A stretch of DNA of 64,000 nt from positions 672,501 to 736,500 of the forward strand of contig NZ_CP053590.1 of NCBI RefSeq assembly GCF_013365535.1, in the 5' to 3' direction. The translations under genes were made by a program, and so were the position numbers. Under the pieces are notes generated by a model. That model was given only the letters and a program-made list of their open reading frames with translations, did not search any database and was not told where the DNA came from. Numbering within the stretch: the stretch's first letter is position 1; each line of letters starts with the position of its first letter. This DNA comes from Aquimarina sp. TRL1. GTDB taxonomy: Bacteria > Bacteroidota > Bacteroidia > Flavobacteriales > Flavobacteriaceae. This document shows, one piece after another, positions 1 through 11,027 of this stretch.

Positions 1-675
<675 letters not shown>

Positions 676-832
676 TTTATGCTCTTTAGTTTTTATTTAC
701 TATATTTTTTTTAACACACTTTTTTTGTGCGCTCGTATTATTTTGATCAATATGTCAATGAACGTTATAAAACAGATAATTAATTTTAAAAATCAATATC
801 TATTCTTGTAGTATAATAAATATACTACCTTG

Positions 833-906
833 TGGAGAATATCGGAGTCGAACCGATGACCTCCTGCGTGCAAGGCAGGCGCTCTAGCCAGCTGAGCTAA
901 TCCCCC
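833..906 (-). tRNA. tRNA-Ala (anticodon TGC)
   Basis: The reverse strand folds as a full cloverleaf. The acceptor stem is GGGGGAT with ATTCTCC, including G-U pairs, and the discriminator is A. The D arm is GCTC/GAGC, the anticodon loop CTTGCAC contains TGC, and the T arm is ATCGG/CCGAT with TTCGACT. The 3' CCA is not encoded. It lies in the 16S-23S spacer, as is usual for this lineage. Confidence 0.97.
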
Positions 907-997
907 ATATATCCAAGAAGCGTCTTAAAAACTCCTACAAAATGAAGTAGCTAAACTCAACTTCTAAAATTTCCAGTATCTATAAATATGAACTTCG

Positions 998-1071
998 TAG
1001 TCTCAGGCAGACTCGAACTGCCGACCTCTACATTATCAGTGTAGCGCTCTAACCAGCTGAGCTATGAGACT
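998..1071 (-). tRNA. tRNA-Ile (anticodon GAT)
   Basis: The reverse strand folds as a cloverleaf. The acceptor stem is AGTCTCA with TGAGACT, and the discriminator is A. The D arm is GCTC/GAGC, the anticodon loop CTGATAA contains GAT, and the T arm is GGCAG/CTGCC with TTCGAGT. CCA is not encoded. It sits between 16S and tRNA-Ala in the rRNA spacer. Confidence 0.97.
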
Positions 1072-1140
1072 GCATATCTTAATTAACAGCTTAAGACTAA
1101 AAACAAATAAGAATAACCATAATTGTATCGTAATCTCTAG

Positions 1141-2668
<1,528 letters not shown>

Positions 2669-2919
2669 ATTCTTAAATATTATTTAGATTCAACAACTAT
2701 GGAATTGTGTCTTCTCAATGATGTTTCTAGTCTTAATTCTAATGCTTATATATTTCTATATACGCGCTGTCAATCAATATGTTTATGAACGTAAGTCTAA
2801 TCCGAAAATTAAACCGTCTTTTCGTACGTTAAATAGGAATCGAACCTTATTAAGTATCATCAATACTTTACTCCAGTATAACTATTTTTATGAACTCTTA
2901 TCCTTTCGATAAGCGGGTG

Positions 2920-2950
2920 CAAACATACAAACCTTTTTTGTTTCTGACAA
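2920..2950 (-). promoter_or_regulatory. rRNA operon promoter, proximal copy
   Basis: On the minus strand the -33 element TTG (2948-2950) is separated by 20 bases from the -7 element TATGTTTG (2920-2927). This matches the Bacteroidota consensus TTG-N17-23-TAnnTTTG. The -7 box is followed by the GC-rich stretch CACCCGCTTA. A block of about 20 bases from TTGTATGTTTG to CGCTTA is identical in the distal copy at about 3190-3208. Confidence 0.85.
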
Positions 2951-3197
2951 AACTTTTTTTAAAGTTTTTTTTTACTTTTTTATAACAGTTTTTAAATCTT
3001 AAACAAACCATAGTTTACCTAACAAAAAACTTACTATAATTACTCAGTAACTCACACCTACTCTTACAAGAAAACATGTATTTTACCGAAACAAAAAAGT
3101 GTGCTTTTTTATGATTTTTCAAAGTAAGTATCTCTAAACACTTACTCCTTTAAAATCCCCGTTTTCAATGAACATCAGCCCCTCGGCTAAGCGGGTG

Positions 3198-3227
3198 CAA
3201 ACATACAACCTTTTTCATATTCAGCAA
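3198..3227 (-). promoter_or_regulatory. rRNA operon promoter, distal copy
   Basis: On the minus strand TTG (3225-3227) lies 19 bases upstream of TATGTTTG (3198-3205). The same block after the -7 box as in the proximal promoter (CACCCGCTTA) follows. The sequence between -33 and -7 differs between the two copies, while the -7 and start region are conserved. This suggests selection on the initiation region. Confidence 0.85.
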
Positions 3228-3287
3228 TACTTTTTTTGCGTTTTTTTTAAATTATTTAGCAATCCGCTATCAAACAAAAACTTAGCT

Positions 3288-5267
3288 TTACATAAAAAAG
3301 TTCCAGACTAAACCAAAGCGTAAAACAGCATCTCTGGTTGCATAACCCGGAGCTGAAAATTGCCGGTTCTGACTAAACGCTTCTCCAAAATTCTCTACTT
3401 TAAAAAAGATACGGGTTTGTTTGATTTTGGCATTAAAGAAAATATCAAACTGAGAGAACCCTCCTATTTCTTCTTCATTCTGGACATAGAACTCCGCCAA
3501 CAAAGGGTCATATCCATCTGCACTGTATTTTGAAAAATACTTAAAAGTTACTCCTGTCTGGAAGAACAATGCCTTTTTGAACCACTTATCCTGAAAGTAC
3601 AGGGTATTTCTCGTGGTAATTTCCGGCACATTATATATCTGATCTCCTCCATCTACTTTTTGATAAACAATTGTATTGTCTAATCCTAGTTTATGATAGT
3701 TGAAAGTATGCTTATACTTTAGCTTTAGTAAATTAATCGTTTCTGTCGCCTGCATCGGAGTTGTCAACTGTCCTGCTTCTTTCACAAAATACGCATACTT
3801 ATCTATTGAAGTACGACTAGCCTGCAGGTCTCCCCAGGCATTCATCATCACATCAAGATATAGTTTTTTAGTATCTGTGTTTTCGAATGTATTTTCCCAA
3901 TTGTACCCCACATAGTCACTCTGATATAGCAAAAAGTTATAATTGGGAGCAACACTCTGAATCGTTACTCCTCCTTTTAACCCTATTTTATTTTTTGTGG
4001 TATACCCCAGACTAAACCCTGCATAATTTCCCTCCTGATCTCCTGAAACAATACACTTGCCATACCCATCTATCAAAAAACCTCTGAAGGTATTTTTATA
4101 GGCTGCTCCGACAAAAGAAACATTTCCTTTTATCCTATTGGGGATACTGATGCTTTCTCCTGATTCATTTTGTTTCACCAACAGGGAATTGTAGCCATAG
4201 TTATAATCAGAATACCCTCCTATAATTTTTACCTTCCCCAAACACTTATGCTGATATTGCAGGTAAGCTTCATTGGTAAAATCCTCTAATGCTACTTTAT
4301 CTGATTGCGATCCTGCCTTATAAGAAGCTCCAAAAAGAGCATTTGCTGCTGTTTGAACAAACGTATATTTTTTGTCGGTCATATTCATCATATGTCCTAA
4401 GAGCAAACGGGTATCTGTTACCGAATCTTTTTTATATATCAGCGCATAAGCATGATCAAGATAGAATCGCTTTCCTAGCAATTCATTCTCTGCATCTCTA
4501 AAGTTTACTTCTACCGAACCTCTATCTGCGAATTTATCATCATCTCCTACATACTCTCCTGTTGCCAGGTATTGTTCTTTTCCTGCTTCTGACAATCCTC
4601 CATTCTCCTGATTCATTAAATCCTGAGCTACAAAGTGCGTCTTTACAGCATAGCGTTCATTCTTGGTATGATAACTGATCGCAGAGCGAAAATTCCCTGT
4701 ACTGGTCAGGGCATGCTGAAATTTCCCCAGAGAACGCACCCCTTTATAAGCGATAGAAAGATTTAATCTGGGAGATGTATTTACGGTGATAAATGCATCC
4801 ATTTGCTGTCCTTGCTCAAAGGTAGTTTTGAAATAAATCTCGGACAAAGGGGTCGCTACATTATAGTACTTAATATCCTCCACTTCCATAAAGTTAAAAT
4901 GTCTGGCGCGAGCCCCAAAAAGAGGCAACAGGTGCTGTCTTTCTTCTACCTTGATCATACTATTATAAGATTGCCCTACATTGTGTATTGGCTGTAACCC
5001 AAAATCATCTCTCCTAAGATAATTAAAGTTATAATCTTTCTGAATAGTTAATGAGGTATCTACATAGGTAGTATCGTTATAAACATCAATTATTTTATAC
5101 GCTGTAATCGGAGGTCTTTTCTTTCTTTTTTTTCGTTCATTCCTGGCTTCTTCAAAGGTTTTTCTCGTCTTCTTCTGTCCTTCTCTCTGAATCCCTATTT
5201 CATTTTCCTGTGCACTCGCAACACAAGCCATGATTACTACGATGATAAATAAGATGTTTTTCTTCAT
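3288..5267 (-). CDS. Putative outer-membrane porin, Porin_10 family
   Basis: This 659-residue protein starts with a signal peptide (MKKNILFIIVVIMACVASAQ), then a basic stretch rich in Lys and Arg (residues 30-52). The rest is long alternating beta-strand sequence, ending in an aromatic-rich terminal strand (LRFGLVWNFFM) typical of outer-membrane barrels. The region around residues 55-110, with an NDTTYVDTSLTIQKDYNFNY segment and a DDFGLQPIHNVGQ motif, resembles the Bacteroidota 'putative porin' family. Its substrate is unknown. It reads toward the rRNA promoters and diverges from rnhB across a gap of about 125 bases. It could be a passive porin or a structural barrel; the sequence does not decide. 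Confidence 0.8.
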   Translation of the reverse strand: MKKNILFIIVVIMACVASAQENEIGIQREGQKKTRKTFEEARNERKKRKKRPPITAYKIIDVYNDTTYVDTSLTIQKDYNFNYLRRDDFGLQPIHNVGQSYNSMIKVEERQHLLPLFGARARHFNFMEVEDIKYYNVATPLSEIYFKTTFEQGQQMDAFITVNTSPRLNLSIAYKGVRSLGKFQHALTSTGNFRSAISYHTKNERYAVKTHFVAQDLMNQENGGLSEAGKEQYLATGEYVGDDDKFADRGSVEVNFRDAENELLGKRFYLDHAYALIYKKDSVTDTRLLLGHMMNMTDKKYTFVQTAANALFGASYKAGSQSDKVALEDFTNEAYLQYQHKCLGKVKIIGGYSDYNYGYNSLLVKQNESGESISIPNRIKGNVSFVGAAYKNTFRGFLIDGYGKCIVSGDQEGNYAGFSLGYTTKNKIGLKGGVTIQSVAPNYNFLLYQSDYVGYNWENTFENTDTKKLYLDVMMNAWGDLQASRTSIDKYAYFVKEAGQLTTPMQATETINLLKLKYKHTFNYHKLGLDNTIVYQKVDGGDQIYNVPEITTRNTLYFQDKWFKKALFFQTGVTFKYFSKYSADGYDPLLAEFYVQNEEEIGGFSQFDIFFNAKIKQTRIFFKVENFGEAFSQNRQFSAPGYATRDAVLRFGLVWNFFM

Positions 5268-5394
5268 TGCTATATCGAACTGGAGGCAAAAATATACTTT
5301 TTTTACTGAAAGTAAATCACGATCCTTTTTTGTTTTTATCTGGTATTTTAAAAATTAGTTTTTTCCTAATCCATTCATGCTGTATCTTCGTATT

Positions 5395-5997
5395 ATGCTC
5401 GAATTAAAATTACATTCCGATTTAATAGAATGCGGCACGGATGAAGCAGGGCGTGGTTGTCTTGCTGGTCCGGTTACTGCTGCTGCCATTATTCTTCCTG
5501 ATAATTTTAGCAATGAAATACTCAATGATTCGAAACAGCTTACCGAATCCAAACGAAACTTGCTTCGTTCGCTATTAGAAGACTGTTCTTTGTCCTATAG
5601 TGTGACACATGTATTTATGGAAGAGATCGATCAGATCAATATTCTCAACGCTTCTATTGTAGCCATGCAACGTTCTATCGGAAAGCTCTCTCCTGTACCT
5701 GAACACATTGCTGTGGATGGAAATCGTTTTAAGCCTTACAACAATATTCCACATACCTGCGTTATAAAAGGGGACGGAAAATATCTAAACATTGCTGCGG
5801 CCTCCATTCTGGCCAAAACATATCGGGATGAATATATGAAAAAAATACACGAGGAATTTCCTATGTACAATTGGAAAAAAAACAAAGGATACCCTACAAA
5901 AGAACATCGTGAAGCCATCAGACAGTATGGAATCACCAAATATCACAGAAAAAGCTTCAGATTACTTCCTGAACAGCTCTCACTAGATTTCAATTAA
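5395..5997 (+). CDS. rnhB: Ribonuclease HII
   Basis: RNase HII cleaves the RNA strand of RNA-DNA hybrids and nicks at single ribonucleotides left in DNA. The 200-residue product has the family signature DEAGRG at residues 16-21 (first catalytic Asp-Glu pair). It also has the second Asp in AVDGNRF and the [21 protein letters not shown] region with the remaining acidic ligands. The start is placed at the ATG at 5395, because homologues begin just before [18 protein letters not shown]. An ATG six codons upstream at 5377 is possible. A weak -7-like box (TATCTTCG, 5383-5390) lies directly before this ATG, which would give a nearly leaderless message. The lipoprotein gene at 6057 follows on the same strand. 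Confidence 0.96.
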   Translation: MLELKLHSDLIECGTDEAGRGCLAGPVTAAAIILPDNFSNEILNDSKQLTESKRNLLRSLLEDCSLSYSVTHVFMEEIDQINILNASIVAMQRSIGKLSPVPEHIAVDGNRFKPYNNIPHTCVIKGDGKYLNIAAASILAKTYRDEYMKKIHEEFPMYNWKKNKGYPTKEHREAIRQYGITKYHRKSFRLLPEQLSLDFN

Positions 5998-5998
5998 T

Positions 5999-6006
5999 TA
6001 TCTTTG
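5999..6006 (+). promoter_or_regulatory. Possible -7 promoter element (TATCTTTG)
   Basis: An exact TAnnTTTG match lies directly after the rnhB stop codon and 51 bases before the lipoprotein start at 6057. No TTG is seen at the expected -33 distance, so this is only a candidate promoter for the downstream gene. Confidence 0.35.
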
Positions 6007-6056
6007 TCCTTAACATAATTCCTATTACCTTAATAAAGAAGCAAAGTTCATATCAT

Positions 6057-8531
6057 ATGAAGAAAATAGTTTTAGCTCTTTTTTACCTCCTTGTTTTATC
6101 CTGTAATGACGCACCTAAAAAAAGTAATACATTAATTGACTATGTTCCTTCGGACGCTCAGGTTATTTTTAAAATCAACGACTTAGAAAAAGCCAAAAGT
6201 CACCTCAGAGACAATGACTTTATAAAAAACAACGCTTCTTTACAGTTGTTTTCTTATTTCAATTCTTTACCTGTTATTGAAGGAAATAAGGAAAATAGTA
6301 ATGGCCTTTTATGTTTTTCTCCTGTGGGTAAAAACGACTATGAATACACATTCATCTCTAAATACTCTCCGGGTCTCATCGCTACTGATTCTCTCCATGA
6401 GAAAACCATAGAGTCCATACAATACGCCGAGCAAACATTTCAAAAAATTACTTCTAACAAGGGCACTTTTTTTGCCACTAAACAGGATAGTATCCTCATC
6501 GCATCATCTTCTCAGATTCTCATCGAGAATGCCATCCGATTACAGGAGAAAAATAAAATGACCTCTTCTGACCTGACAAAGGCTTTTCAGGTTGCGAATG
6601 ACAACACTCCGCTTTCTATACTGGTCAATGGTCATAAGTTAAAAAACATTCACGACTCCCTCCTTCCTGAAGCACAGGCTCCCTCTCTAGGGATTGCAAA
6701 TTTCAGTGGGTGGATTTCTTTGGACACCACCATTGATCAACATGCTATCTATCTGGATGGAATTGCTATAGAAAAAGATTCTTTATCCAGTACGATTGGT
6801 ATTTTTGACAATCTTGCCCCTCAGGAGAATCAGGTTGCCAAAATCACACCTATCACAGCTAAGGGATTTACCTCCTATACATATGATGATTTTTCTATAC
6901 TCAAAAAAAACCTGGCACTGGCTCAGGACCGGGAATTAAGGGATATCCCTCTGGAACTGGATGAAATCTTGCAGGAAGTATCTGAGATCAGTATGATTCA
7001 TTTAGAAAATGAAATGCTTCTTAGCCTGACTGCACATGATATCCAATTAGTCACAGAGCATATTGATGGCAGGGAGATCGATTCATATCGGAATGTCCCT
7101 ATTTATAAAACAGAACGCCCGCTAAAGTTCAGCAATATTCTTGCGCCACTGATCCCTGATTTTTCAGGAGATCTATATCTTGTTCACGAAGAGTTTGTCA
7201 TTTTTGCTACTTCTAAAAATGCGCTGCAAACCATCATTGCTAACATTATCAATAAAACAATCTTAGCACAACAAACGAACTATACAGCATCTATCGACAA
7301 GCTATCGAATGAATCTTCCATTTTACTGGTCAATACTGTAAAAAACATAAAAGAACGAATTGCGAATCATGCCGCTGCCCCTTATAAAAAGGAATGGAGT
7401 GATGTCAAATCTGAAGAGTACCAACATGCTGCCCTACAGGTGATCAAAGAGCATAATTTTGCTCATATTCACGGGGTTTTCAAAAAAAACCATGCCGATG
7501 ACAACACCTCTCCGGTGGCTCAGATTGCTGCTACTTCTTTAGAAAACAAACTATTAAATGACCCCATTCTAGTTAAAAACCACAGAACCAAAGGAATGGA
7601 TTATGCCGTACAGGATGTCACCAACATGCTCTATCTCATTTCTGAAAAGGGCGCTATTTTCTGGAAAAAACAAATCGACGGGGCTATTCTGGGTGACATT
7701 AAGCAAATAGATATTTATAAAAACGGTCGCTATCAATTATTATTCAACACTGCACGAAGTGTCTACCTTATTGACCGAGATGGAAATAGTGTAGCTCCCT
7801 ACCCTAAACGTTTTAATAAAGAGCTCACGCTTCCGCTGTCGCTATTTGATTATGATAAGAACAAGCGCTATCGAATTATGATCACCCAAGGGAATGAAGT
7901 AAAAATGTTTGACGGAAAAGCTAAAATTGTTTCTGGATTTACGTTTAAAAATACAGAAACCAATATTGTATTGCCCCCTAAGCATTTCCGAATGAAAGGT
8001 AAGGATTATATCATCATCCCGGAGGAGAACGGAACCATGAATATTCTAAGCCGAGTGGGGAAAGCGAGAGTCAAACCCAAAGGGTATATTAACTTCTCTG
8101 CGAATGAGTGGTATCAATATCAAGACAAGTTTACTTCGATAAACAAAGATGGTAAACTGGTACAAATAGACCCGCAGGGAAATGTATCTTATCCAGAGCA
8201 ACAGCAATTCCACAAGATGGTTTCTACCAATAAGACCCTGGTTACTTTATCTGAAAATAAATTGACAATTAAGGGAAAAACCATTGAATTGGAACATGCT
8301 GTATATGCAACTCCTCACTTATTTTTTATCAATAATAAAATCTATGTAAGCATTACTGACATCCAGTCTAAAAAAGTATACCTCTACGACAGCAATGCTC
8401 AGCTACTTCCTAATTTCCCCGTGTATGGACAGTCGGCTATAAGTCTGGGGAATATTGATAAAGATTCGCATCTAGAGTTTGTTGTCAAAGGAGAGGAGGA
8501 CAGTATTCTCTTATATAAAATCAAACAATAA
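6057..8531 (+). CDS. Large lipoprotein with propeller-like C-terminal half
   Basis: The 824-residue product begins with a lipoprotein signal (MKKIVLALFYLLVLSCND, Cys at residue 16), so it should be anchored in the envelope. The N-terminal half resembles the DUF3352-type pattern of exported proteins, starting NTLIDYVPSDAQVIFKINDL. From about residue 490 onward there are repeated short beta units with Asp/Gly turns, such as VYLIDRDGNSVAPYPKRF and YLYDSNAQLLPNFPVYG. These look like blades of a beta-propeller of the quinoprotein/PQQ-repeat kind. I do not recognise a catalytic site. It follows rnhB by 59 bases and is closed by a strong hairpin at 8541. Its function is unknown; a scaffold or binding role is an inference. 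Confidence 0.75.
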   Translation: MKKIVLALFYLLVLSCNDAPKKSNTLIDYVPSDAQVIFKINDLEKAKSHLRDNDFIKNNASLQLFSYFNSLPVIEGNKENSNGLLCFSPVGKNDYEYTFISKYSPGLIATDSLHEKTIESIQYAEQTFQKITSNKGTFFATKQDSILIASSSQILIENAIRLQEKNKMTSSDLTKAFQVANDNTPLSILVNGHKLKNIHDSLLPEAQAPSLGIANFSGWISLDTTIDQHAIYLDGIAIEKDSLSSTIGIFDNLAPQENQVAKITPITAKGFTSYTYDDFSILKKNLALAQDRELRDIPLELDEILQEVSEISMIHLENEMLLSLTAHDIQLVTEHIDGREIDSYRNVPIYKTERPLKFSNILAPLIPDFSGDLYLVHEEFVIFATSKNALQTIIANIINKTILAQQTNYTASIDKLSNESSILLVNTVKNIKERIANHAAAPYKKEWSDVKSEEYQHAALQVIKEHNFAHIHGVFKKNHADDNTSPVAQIAATSLENKLLNDPILVKNHRTKGMDYAVQDVTNMLYLISEKGAIFWKKQIDGAILGDIKQIDIYKNGRYQLLFNTARSVYLIDRDGNSVAPYPKRFNKELTLPLSLFDYDKNKRYRIMITQGNEVKMFDGKAKIVSGFTFKNTETNIVLPPKHFRMKGKDYIIIPEENGTMNILSRVGKARVKPKGYINFSANEWYQYQDKFTSINKDGKLVQIDPQGNVSYPEQQQFHKMVSTNKTLVTLSENKLTIKGKTIELEHAVYATPHLFFINNKIYVSITDIQSKKVYLYDSNAQLLPNFPVYGQSAISLGNIDKDSHLEFVVKGEEDSILLYKIKQ

Positions 8532-8540
8532 TGATTATCT

Positions 8541-8579
8541 GTAGTACGAAAGAAGCGCTTACAACTTCTTTCGTACTAC
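8541..8579 (+). terminator. Strong stem-loop after the lipoprotein gene
   Basis: A perfect 15-bp inverted repeat (GTAGTACGAAAGAAG and its complement) with a 9-base loop begins nine bases after the stop codon at 8531. There is no clear T-tract, so termination is inferred from position and stem strength. Confidence 0.7.
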
Positions 8580-8710
8580 CATATATACTATAATTACTTT
8601 AATTATATACAAGTTACTGCTTATTATCAATTCACCAACTGATACCTATATTAATGACAGCACAAAAGAGTCCTACAAGGTTTCACTGCTTATAAAAAAC
8701 ACCTTTCGTG

Positions 8711-8929
8711 TTACTCCCTTCTCTTCCTTATTCTGACAAAAAAACGTCTGATCACATAGTTCCTGATGATACTTAGTACGGTTAGATATCCTGTAATGAT
8801 GCTATTTTTTCCTGAGTGATTTTCGATCCCTAACAAAGGGAATATCAAATGTAGTGATATCATGGTTATACAAAAACCTATACTCACATTCATAAGACTC
8901 TCCTGTAAGGATTGTTTTTTAGTCTGCAT
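8711..8929 (-). CDS. Small DUF7220-type membrane protein
   Basis: This 72-residue protein has the pattern QSLQESLMNVSIGF, then a hydrophobic stretch, FPLLGIE, a second hydrophobic stretch and a basic tail IRNYVIRRFFVRIRKRRE. The order (QSxxES..N..iGf, FPLfGi, T..S..RnY..RR.F.R) matches a small family often found in phages and in scattered bacterial genomes, labelled DUF7220. It should have two membrane segments. Its start overlaps the phosphoesterase stop by 11 bases, so the two are probably co-transcribed. Function is unknown. Confidence 0.7.
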   Translation of the reverse strand: MQTKKQSLQESLMNVSIGFCITMISLHLIFPLLGIENHSGKNSIITGYLTVLSIIRNYVIRRFFVRIRKRRE

Positions 8930-9641
8930 AATGGAATAATGTAACGGTTGATGAGATTTTCCCTTCTTCTATATAAATCATTCGATAACCACTAACTGTT
9001 GTATCTACTGTTATCGCATCAGGATTTGTTTTTATCTGATACGCTATAGCAGGAGTTATATATTGAGTTATATTTTTGTACTGCCTGCAATCGTCCATAT
9101 GATAATGACCACAAAAGATTGTAACCTGAGATGTTGTTTTGGTCAATATTGCTACTACTGCTTCTCTATTCTGAAGGTGCCCTATTTTATCTACCGCTCC
9201 TTCTAATCCCAAAACGGGATGGTGCATAAAAATAACAACAGGAAGCGAGGTCAACAGCTCATTCGTTAACCAATGTAATTGTTCGTCATCTATTACAGAT
9301 GCTGACGAGTCAAGATAGATAGTTTTATAGGTATTGTTTTGAGTGCTCGTATATATCTTCTCTGAGGTAGGAACAATTCCTCTGGTATAATATGATGCAA
9401 CGGCTACATATTGATCGTGATTCCCTGGAGTAAGAAAAAAAGACGTTCCCTCTAGCCGGCTAAAAAAACAAGGCAATGCTGTATTTTCTCCTATATCTCC
9501 GGTACAAACAATCCGGGAGCATTTCTTTTTTTCGATATCTTCCAGGATATTATATAGTCGTTTCCTCGGGACTTTCTGTTTCTTAAACGGAAAAGCTTCA
9601 TCCAAATGGGGGTCTGTAATATGAGCTATTAATTCGATCAT
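8919..9641 (-). CDS. Calcineurin-like metallophosphoesterase (CpdA/GpdQ type)
   Basis: The 240-residue protein shows all blocks of the dinuclear metallophosphoesterase fold. These are ITDPHLD (residues 8-14, metal ligands D10 and H12), TGDIGEN (47-53), GNHD (73-76), HHP (140-142) and GHYH (178-181). Members hydrolyse phosphodiesters such as 3',5'-cAMP or glycerophosphodiesters. The overall spacing and the GHYH ending resemble the CpdA/Icc group, but substrate cannot be read from sequence. There is no signal peptide, so it is cytoplasmic. It overlaps the small membrane protein gene downstream by 11 bases. Confidence 0.9.
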   Translation of the reverse strand: MIELIAHITDPHLDEAFPFKKQKVPRKRLYNILEDIEKKKCSRIVCTGDIGENTALPCFFSRLEGTSFFLTPGNHDQYVAVASYYTRGIVPTSEKIYTSTQNNTYKTIYLDSSASVIDDEQLHWLTNELLTSLPVVIFMHHPVLGLEGAVDKIGHLQNREAVVAILTKTTSQVTIFCGHYHMDDCRQYKNITQYITPAIAYQIKTNPDAITVDTTVSGYRMIYIEEGKISSTVTLFHYAD

Positions 9642-9710
9642 GTAGCACTGATTTTATACTTCCAAAAATAGATAAGAAGTTCCAGATCGATTTGTAATAT
9701 CTTGCGGATT

Positions 9711-10598
9711 TCAGTTTTGTTTCCTGAATTGCGAAGGGGTATACCCTGTATGTTTTTTGAAAGTATTAGAAAAGTACGCTACGGTATCAAAACCACAGTC
9801 GACAGCTATCTCCATAACAGCTGCTGCAGAATTCTGTAGCTGATATCTGGCTTTTTCTAACCGAATTGCAGTCAGGTAACTCTGAGGTGTCCTACCATAA
9901 ATTTCTGTAAACAGTCGGTGCAGGTAATACTTACTCATCCCGATATCCTTGCTCAGCCGCTCAAGCGACAATTGTTCCTTATAATGATCGTGTAGATACT
10001 CTCTGGCTCCTATTGCTAGTTTATACAATTCTTTTTTGGTATCGTGTTTTACTATTTTCAACTTACCAAACTTTCTTTGGAGCGCCATTTGTTCTTGCAC
10101 AATGAGTTCTGAAGTTCTGATAAACAGGGCTTCCTTTTCTTGTTTAAAAACATCAGGTTGTTCTCTATAGAGTTGTGCAGCCCTAGTCAGCAAAAAGGCA
10201 ATATGACTGTTGTTATTTTCCTGAGGAACTTCCAGAAACTGTAGGGGAAGTTCTGTATTGGTATGATATCCATAAATCTCATCAATCAACCGGGGAGCTA
10301 AAAAAAGTGATAATCCTTTGGTTCCTTTTTTTGCTTTAGTAGTAATCTTATTACCGGCATTCAGAAGAAGGTATTGATTTTTTGACACCTTTATACGCTG
10401 CTGATTATAGTAATATTGTTTCTCCCCTTCTATTACATACTTTAATGTATACGTCGTCTGATAGGATATGGAAATATCCCGGGAATGATCAGCATACAGC
10501 ATCTTATTCTCTAACTGACTCGAAAACGCAGGAGTATTTGTTACTTCTTCTAATTTTATCATACAACTTGCCGAAATTTGCTCCTCTTGATTTATCAC
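9711..10598 (-). CDS. AraC family transcriptional regulator
   Basis: The 295-residue protein has an N-terminal cupin-like sensing half (about residues 25-125, with beta-rich sequence such as KYVIEGEKQYYYNQQRIKVS). The C-terminal AraC DNA-binding domain lies at about 195-293. The two helix-turn-helix units are visible as LSLERLSKDIGMSKYYLHRLF and the signature region ending GFDTVAYFSNTFKKHTGYTPSQFRKQN. The first HTH helix and the GYTPSQFR end are canonical. It lies upstream of the phosphoesterase on the same strand with a gap of about 70 bases, so it may control that unit or be co-expressed with it. Its effector is unknown. Confidence 0.92.
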   Translation of the reverse strand: MINQEEQISASCMIKLEEVTNTPAFSSQLENKMLYADHSRDISISYQTTYTLKYVIEGEKQYYYNQQRIKVSKNQYLLLNAGNKITTKAKKGTKGLSLFLAPRLIDEIYGYHTNTELPLQFLEVPQENNNSHIAFLLTRAAQLYREQPDVFKQEKEALFIRTSELIVQEQMALQRKFGKLKIVKHDTKKELYKLAIGAREYLHDHYKEQLSLERLSKDIGMSKYYLHRLFTEIYGRTPQSYLTAIRLEKARYQLQNSAAAVMEIAVDCGFDTVAYFSNTFKKHTGYTPSQFRKQN

Positions 10599-10677
10599 TT
10601 AAAGATACCTTTTTTATGTGTTCCTGTACCTCTATACCGATTTCATTTTCTTTTCAGCACTCCCACTCCGGATCTCT

Positions 10678-10941
10678 TTATGATTTATTTTCTCTTGTTT
10701 TTAGCTCTTCTTTTATCTTCTTGATTGTATTAAATTGTCCCGGAAGAATTGCTCCACAGGAAAAAACAACAGACAACAACGCTATAAAAGTTGTTTTTTC
10801 TTCTTTTACTATCAGCCCGTAAATAGTTATAAGAAGCAAAAAGGTCAGTATACCTACCAGGGCTCCAACAACAATTTTATTTCCTTTTAATGTAGATCGC
10901 AATTTCTCTGTAGACTTCTCTTGTAGTTCTTCTTTTTTCAT
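10678..10941 (-). CDS. Small two-helix membrane protein
   Basis: An 87-residue protein has a charged N terminus (MKKEELQEKSTEKLRS), two hydrophobic segments at about residues 25-43 and 52-68, and a charged Lys/Glu-rich tail (IKKIKEELKTRENKS). Similar flavobacterial proteins are often labelled 'redox-active disulfide protein 2', but only one Cys (in VVFSCGAILPG) is present here, so that label is not supported. It is a stand-alone gene between the AraC regulator and the repeat lipoprotein. Function is unknown. Confidence 0.6.
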   Translation of the reverse strand: MKKEELQEKSTEKLRSTLKGNKIVVGALVGILTFLLLITIYGLIVKEEKTTFIALLSVVFSCGAILPGQFNTIKKIKEELKTRENKS

Positions 10942-11027
10942 TCGTTTGTTTGTATTCTTTCCTCTTTACGACAGCCTTTCCCCCTTATGTACAATTATCA
11001 AAGGAAGGAGACTTTCTCATTCACGTC

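Larger units (their letters stand above)
2669..3287 (-). other. rRNA operon leader and promoter region, no protein gene
   Basis: The 620 bases between the porin gene and 16S hold two promoters on the minus strand (listed separately) and AT-rich leader sequence. A 64-codon open frame on the plus strand at 2718-2912 has no family resemblance and lies inside the transcribed leader, so it is not called. Transcripts from the proximal promoter would carry a leader of about 240 bases, and those from the distal promoter about 520 bases. Confidence 0.7.

Noticed and set aside
2718..2912. A 64-codon open frame in the rRNA leader
   Set aside because: It lies inside the transcribed leader between the proximal promoter and 16S, is AT-rich, and has no family resemblance.
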